Shown here in pieces: positions 6,036 to 10,301 of a DNA stretch of 10,301 bases. Numbering within the stretch: the stretch's first letter is position 1; every line of letters begins with the position of its first letter. The DNA is from Patescibacteria group bacterium (GTDB lineage: Bacteria; Patescibacteriota; Microgenomatia; UBA1400; MFAQ01). The position numbers and the translations under genes were made by a program. The notes beneath the pieces are model-generated. The model did not search any database and was not told the DNA's origin. It was given only the letters and a program-made list of their open reading frames with translations. Location of the stretch: positions 1 through 10,301 of the forward strand of contig JAHJQJ010000072.1 in the NCBI GenBank assembly GCA_018819325.1, written 5' to 3'.

Positions 6036-9000
6036 ACTAGACAAAGTAAACTTCGACGAAACCAAGCAATCACAACTCCCATTTGTAGAGATGCTCATTA
6101 ACATGGGCTACAGATATATTTCTGCCAAAGAAGTAATGACAGAGCGCCAAGGAGACACAAGCAAATTCATCCTAAAAAAAACTGCCCAAAAATACCTATC
6201 TAAAATCAACCAATACGAACACCAAGGAAAAAAATACAAATTTAGAGACGAAGATATTGCCCAAGCCATAGACGAACTAGAAAATCTACCCTTAGAAGGC
6301 TTAATAGACACCTCAAAAAAAGTTTATGGCATGATCATGCCCACTACCGGTGGCAAGACTATAAAAGTATTTCACGATGGCAAAAACGTCTCCAAAAGTT
6401 TTCGTTTTGTTGACTTCGCCAACCCCAAAAACAACGACTTTGCCGTCACAGTCGAATTCGAAGCTCAAGGCAAAAATCTCATCAGGGTAGATATCGCAGT
6501 TTTCGTCAACGGTATTCCATTTGCTTTAGTAGAAAACAAAAAATCATCCGTAGAAGTCAAAGAGGCCTTAATCCAACACAATCGCAACCAACAACCTACT
6601 CACTGCCCCAAGCTATTTGTATACCCCCAACTCTTAATAGGAGCCAACAAAGAAGAGCTAAAATACGGCACCACCGCAACACCAACCAAGTTTTACACCA
6701 TCTGGAGAGAGCGAGATGAAAACGACGAACAAGAATGGAAAAACCGAAAAACATTTAGCAAAACATTTACCCAACAAGTTCAAGCTACTATCTCAAAACC
6801 GATTAATCAAGATATTTACCAAACTCTTTTGTCTGACCTAAACGGATCGACCTACAAACACAATCAAATTCTAGATCGTCTACCCACTCCCCAAGATAAA
6901 TCTGTCATGGGCATGTTTAAGAAGGAACGACTACTAGATATCTGTAAAAACTTCATTCTTTACGACGCCGGCATTAAAAAAGTCATGAGATACCAACAAT
7001 ATTTTGGTATCAAAAAAATACTTAACCGGGTTAAACAAACCGAAACCACAAACTACGGTCAAAAACGACTCGGTGGTGTTTTTTGGCATACTCAAGGGTC
7101 TGGCAAGTCTCTAACCATGGTCATGTTTGTCAAAACTTTAATTGAAAACCCAAACATCACCAACCCCCGAATATTAATCGTTACAGATAGAAAAGACTTA
7201 GATAGGCAAATCAAAGGCACGTTTGAAAATGCTGGTTTAAAAAAAGATGTCATTCAAGCCAAGGGCGGAGAACACTTACTAAGGTTAATAAAAAACAAAG
7301 ACCTAAGAGTTATTACCACACTAATCCATAAATTCCATACTGCTAGTAAAAAAAGAGCCAATTTTGTAGATAAAGACAAAAATATATTTGTGTTAATCGA
7401 CGAAGCCCATCGAACACAAAGCGGTATCTCTAACATCGAAATGAATCGAATCATCCCCAACGCCTGTTACCTGGCTTTCACCGGCACACCCTTGCTCAGA
7501 AAAGAAAAGTCCCAACAAAAATTTGGTAGTTTCATAGATAAATACACCATCGACGACGCCTTAAAAGACAAAATTATATTACCTCTAATTTACGAAGGAA
7601 GATATGTAGACCTAGAACAAGATAAAAAAGAAATAGACAGGCAAGTAAGTAGGTTAATAGGGGACTTAACACCAAAACAACAAAAAGAACTACAGTACAA
7701 AATCAAACACAAAATTTTAAAGGATAACCCCCAAAGAATTACTGAAATTGCTTATGATATTGAAAAACATTACCTAAAACAATTTCAAAACTCAGGCCTT
7801 AAGGGGCAAATAGTTGCTCCAAGCAAATACTCAGCCATACTGTTTCAAAAATATTTTGAGCAAAATGGAAAAATCCAAACAGCTTTAGTTATCTCCGATG
7901 AAAACGGCTTAATTGACGATAAAGACGAACACAAAAAAGAAGTAGAGGACTACCTAAAAAACATCAAGGCAAACTATACTAGTCTGCTATCTTACGAAAA
8001 AGAAGTAATAGAAAGTTTTGTTTACAATGACAAAGACGTAGAACTACTAATAGTGGTAAACAAGCTCCTAACCGGCTTTGACGCACCCAGAAACACAGTT
8101 CTATATCTCTCCAGAGAAATAACCGATCACAACTTGCTCCAAGCAATCGCCCGAGTCAATCGTTTATTCGACAACAAGACATTGCCAAAAACAGCCGGTT
8201 TTGTAATTGACTACTCAGAAAACGCTAACAACATCAAATCAGCCATGGAACTATTTGGCAACTATGACACCGACGATGTAACAGGGACATTAATAGATGT
8301 TGACGAGAAAATTCAAGAACTACAAACAAATTACTCCAACCTCCACGACATCTTTAAGACCACAAAAAACGATGACGAAGCCTTCATACAGCTACTTAAG
8401 GACGAACCAACCAGAAAAGAGTTCTACGAGGCATTAAACACATTTTTAAAGACATTTAGTGAATGCATGGTACTACAAGATTTTGTCCATGAATTCAAAC
8501 ACCTTGACACCTATCAAATGGAACTAAAAAAATTCATGAATCTAAGAAAAACTGCCTCCTTAAGGTACGCAGAGAGAGTCGACTTCAGCCAGTACAAACA
8601 AGCCTTAATAAAAATCATGGACAAAAACATCAAAGCCAAAGAGGCCGAACTGTTAACCAGACAGATTTCTATTACAGACAAAGACGTTTTTAATGAAGCC
8701 ATCGAGGAATTTGGATCAGACAAATCAAAGGCAGAGGCCATAGCTGCCCAAACCGAAAGAACAATAAAAGAACAGTTAAAAAACGATCCGGAATACTACA
8801 GCCGGTTTTCAAAAAAAATTAGCATACTAATCGAGCAGATGCGTCAGAAAAAAATAGCAGACATAGAGGCACTAAAACAGGCCAAGTTGATTAGTCAGCA
8901 AGTACTAGAAAAAAAAGATCAAAAAATTCCTTTGGCTATCAAAAAGCGAGCCGGCTCGGATATCTTTTATCGAAACCTAAAAAAGTATTTTGAACAACAT

Positions 9001-9240
9001 CAATTAAATGAAAAGGAAATAATAGATATAGTTCTAGATATATTCAACATACTAAAAAACGAAAGTATCATTGACTGGCAGATGAACATTGAAAACAAAA
9101 GGGTTATGAAAAACACAATTGATGACTATTTATACGATGTGGTAAAAGGGAAGAAAAAGATTAATTTATCCATCAAAGATATAAAACAAATTATTGAAAA
9201 GACCATGGAATTAGCTCAAAACAACATTGAAATATTCTAA
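6028..9240 (+). CDS. hsdR: Type I restriction endonuclease and translocase subunit HsdR
   Basis: A 1070-residue motor and nuclease subunit, full length and without frameshift. The N-terminal nuclease domain has the PD-(D/E)xK pattern with D155 (in RVDIAVF) and E169-N-K171. The SF2 helicase domains follow: Walker A HTQGSGKS (354-361), DEAH box (458-461), TGTP (485-488), LTGFDAP (681-687) and QAIARVNR (705-712). A long helical, lysine/glutamate-rich C-terminal region (about 780-1070) should bind the M2S core. It translocates unmethylated DNA using ATP and cuts it away from the site. The ATG lies inside the end of hsdS with an 8-nt overlap. Asn codons favour AAC (about 21 to 6 in the first 420 residues), opposite to the hsdS just upstream. 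All catalytic residues are present, so it should be active. Confidence 0.97.
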   Translation: MTKLDKVNFDETKQSQLPFVEMLINMGYRYISAKEVMTERQGDTSKFILKKTAQKYLSKINQYEHQGKKYKFRDEDIAQAIDELENLPLEGLIDTSKKVYGMIMPTTGGKTIKVFHDGKNVSKSFRFVDFANPKNNDFAVTVEFEAQGKNLIRVDIAVFVNGIPFALVENKKSSVEVKEALIQHNRNQQPTHCPKLFVYPQLLIGANKEELKYGTTATPTKFYTIWRERDENDEQEWKNRKTFSKTFTQQVQATISKPINQDIYQTLLSDLNGSTYKHNQILDRLPTPQDKSVMGMFKKERLLDICKNFILYDAGIKKVMRYQQYFGIKKILNRVKQTETTNYGQKRLGGVFWHTQGSGKSLTMVMFVKTLIENPNITNPRILIVTDRKDLDRQIKGTFENAGLKKDVIQAKGGEHLLRLIKNKDLRVITTLIHKFHTASKKRANFVDKDKNIFVLIDEAHRTQSGISNIEMNRIIPNACYLAFTGTPLLRKEKSQQKFGSFIDKYTIDDALKDKIILPLIYEGRYVDLEQDKKEIDRQVSRLIGDLTPKQQKELQYKIKHKILKDNPQRITEIAYDIEKHYLKQFQNSGLKGQIVAPSKYSAILFQKYFEQNGKIQTALVISDENGLIDDKDEHKKEVEDYLKNIKANYTSLLSYEKEVIESFVYNDKDVELLIVVNKLLTGFDAPRNTVLYLSREITDHNLLQAIARVNRLFDNKTLPKTAGFVIDYSENANNIKSAMELFGNYDTDDVTGTLIDVDEKIQELQTNYSNLHDIFKTTKNDDEAFIQLLKDEPTRKEFYEALNTFLKTFSECMVLQDFVHEFKHLDTYQMELKKFMNLRKTASLRYAERVDFSQYKQALIKIMDKNIKAKEAELLTRQISITDKDVFNEAIEEFGSDKSKAEAIAAQTERTIKEQLKNDPEYYSRFSKKISILIEQMRQKKIADIEALKQAKLISQQVLEKKDQKIPLAIKKRAGSDIFYRNLKKYFEQHQLNEKEIIDIVLDIFNILKNESIIDWQMNIENKRVMKNTIDDYLYDVVKGKKKINLSIKDIKQIIEKTMELAQNNIEIF

Positions 9241-9242
9241 AA

Positions 9243-9944
9243 ATGAATAAAAAATTTATATACGGGCAATACTGTTATCAATATACCCTTATACCTCAGG
9301 AGCGAAAGACCCTAAGTCTCACGGTTCAACCAAACATGAAGATCGTTTTAAAAACTCCTATCAATGTAGATCAAGATAGAATCGATTTATTTTTAAAAAG
9401 AAAATGGACATGGTTAAACAAACAACTTGCATTTTTCAAAAAATATCAAAAAACTATCTACAAAAAGGAGTATATTTCTGGCGAAAGTTTCTTGTATTTA
9501 GGAAAACAATACAAACTAATTGTCAAGAAAAGAAACAAGAACAGCATATCTTTAACCAAAGGGACCTTCCAATTAAATACCACTAAAAAAGCTAGTAACG
9601 GAAAACACAACAGACAAATTCTAGACAATTGGTATAACAAAAAAATAGAAACAAAGTTTAAACAACGCTATCAAATAGTACTAAAAAACTTCAACTACAA
9701 ATTTACCCCAAAATTAGTAGTTAGGAAAATGAATAAGCGATGGGGAAGTTTCTTGAAAAATAAACAAATTATCCTTAATCCCAAGCTTATACAAGCCTCA
9801 ACCGATTGTATCGATTATGTAATCACCCACGAACTTTGCCATATGAAATACAATAAGCACAGCAAGCAATTCTTCTCTCTTTTAAGTTCCAAATATCCAA
9901 GCTGGGAACAAACAAAAGAAAAACTAGAACTCAAAATAGGTTAA
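9243..9944 (+). CDS. YgjP/DUF45-type zinc metallopeptidase
   Basis: A 233-residue protein with a gluzincin-type HExxH site, HELCH (196-200), and a third likely zinc ligand H206 in KHSKQFF. Upstream it has the family's KMNKRWGSF segment (162-170) and INPKL-like strand (ILNPKLI, 177-183). The N-terminal half (about 1-110) is the beta-rich domain typical of the YgjP/DUF45 family (often annotated M48 or SprT-like). It starts 2 nt after the hsdR stop, so it belongs to the same operon. Genes of this family are a common companion of hsdR in Type I loci, with role unknown; E. coli HsdR is itself controlled by ClpXP proteolysis, which makes a restriction-control role an attractive guess. Cytoplasmic: no signal peptide or membrane segment is seen. 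Confidence 0.9.
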   Translation: MNKKFIYGQYCYQYTLIPQERKTLSLTVQPNMKIVLKTPINVDQDRIDLFLKRKWTWLNKQLAFFKKYQKTIYKKEYISGESFLYLGKQYKLIVKKRNKNSISLTKGTFQLNTTKKASNGKHNRQILDNWYNKKIETKFKQRYQIVLKNFNYKFTPKLVVRKMNKRWGSFLKNKQIILNPKLIQASTDCIDYVITHELCHMKYNKHSKQFFSLLSSKYPSWEQTKEKLELKIG

Positions 9945-9955
9945 TAAACAAAAGG

Positions 9956-9961
9956 TATAAT
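9956..9961 (+). promoter_or_regulatory. TATAAT -10 element of the terminal gene
   Basis: A perfect TATAAT lies nine bases before the ATG at 9971, so the leader would be only a few bases long. No -35 match is visible at 16-18 bp spacing; the preceding bases are AGG, a partial extended -10. It suggests that the terminal gene is transcribed independently of the hsd operon. Confidence 0.4.
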
Positions 9962-9970
9962 CAAACCCAT

Positions 9971-10168
9971 ATGCCACATTTTTTAAAAACCAACAATAAA
10001 CTCTCTCTCATCAAAGAAGACAAAATTGACAAAGAAAGAGATATTCAGAGCCTAGTCGAAAATAATTTGGGGGAAATCTTTGGTTACGAAATAGTAACTA
10101 GTGAGTTCCAAATTGACAACTTAAGAATTGACACACTAGCCTACAATCCAGAGACAAACGCCTCCTGA
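9971..10168 (+). pseudogene. truncated N-terminus of a predicted PD-(D/E)xK-type protein
   Basis: Sixty-five residues, beginning MPHFLKTNNKLSLIKE. ERDIQSLVENNLGEIFGYE (about 23-41), followed by LRIDTLAYNPETNA (about 51-64), matches the start of a family of roughly 300-residue predicted nuclease-like proteins (DUF5655/DUF91-like). In these the acidic residue of RIDTLA is normally followed within about a dozen residues by a VIIEYK-type ExK motif. Here the reading frame ends in TGA right after NETNA-like NPETNAS, before the second catalytic element, and neither of the other two plus-strand frames resumes the domain. Homology therefore stops near 10162. The gene has its own TATAAT box and a close match at its N-terminus, so loss looks recent. 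An alternative is an assembly junction or an insertion whose far end lies outside the window. Confidence 0.6.
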
Positions 10169-10301
10169 CTTGCTCACTTCGTCATAGTTTCGGGTTTTGG
10201 AAAAATAAAGTGCTTGATGTATCCAACTAAAAGATTTTGAGACTGGAGTTTTGTCGTACTAAGGGTAAAATGTGTATATGTTGTATGTCCGTTTTACTAA
10301 A
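10169..10301. other. right-end sequence with no supported gene
   Basis: All three plus-strand frames are short and none resembles the continuation of the preceding nuclease-like protein. On the minus strand a frame is open from the window edge for 24 codons, ending TAG at about 10227-10229, and could be the tail of a gene lying to the right, but it has no recognisable motif. No terminator, tRNA or clear inverted repeat is seen. Confidence 0.4.

Noticed and set aside
507..10168. Alternative genetic code (TGA as glycine)
   Set aside because: radC and hsdM end at TGA exactly where their families end, and no gene needs TGA read through.
1..10301. CRISPR array or complete insertion sequence
   Set aside because: No regularly spaced repeats, no transposase and no paired terminal repeats were seen.

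Overview
The window is AT-rich bacterial DNA with tightly packed genes, standard stop codons (TGA ends radC and hsdM) and no recognisable Shine-Dalgarno sequence before any gene. Three candidate promoters sit so close to their start codons that the mRNAs should be leaderless or nearly so. These traits suggest a small-genome lineage such as Patescibacteria/CPR. That placement is an inference; no marker gene in the window fixes the taxonomy.

Layout. Positions 1-39 hold the 3' end of an unknown gene. Positions 40-506 contain no full gene. They hold a palindrome, a good minus-strand terminator and paired segments that together could be a roughly 200-nt minus-strand structured RNA, and a second short C-terminal coding remnant resembling the one at position 1. 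A complete radC follows (507-1169).

Positions 1244-9944 form one compact operon on the plus strand, every junction an overlap or a gap of at most 11 nt: a single-TRD (half-size) HsdS, HsdM, a Bro-N/DinD-like protein, a TIR-like (DUF1863/ThsB-type) protein, a two-TM RipA/8xMP-like membrane protein with a shortened C-terminus, a full two-TRD HsdS, HsdR, and a YgjP/DUF45-type zinc metallopeptidase. A last gene with its own TATAAT box (9971-10168) matches the N-terminus of a predicted PD-(D/E)xK-type protein, but stops just before the expected catalytic ExK. The final ~130 bases carry no supported gene.

How it may work. HsdM, HsdR and HsdS form a Type I restriction-modification enzyme. Two hsdS genes give three target recognition domains, so the methylase may assemble with alternative specificities. 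Nested between hsdM and the full hsdS is a DinD-like gene and a TIR-like plus membrane-protein pair resembling a nucleotide-signalling and membrane-effector module. The arrangement suggests a layered defence locus: restriction first, with an abortive or signalling arm co-expressed from the same promoter. The coupling is inferred from gene order, not demonstrated.
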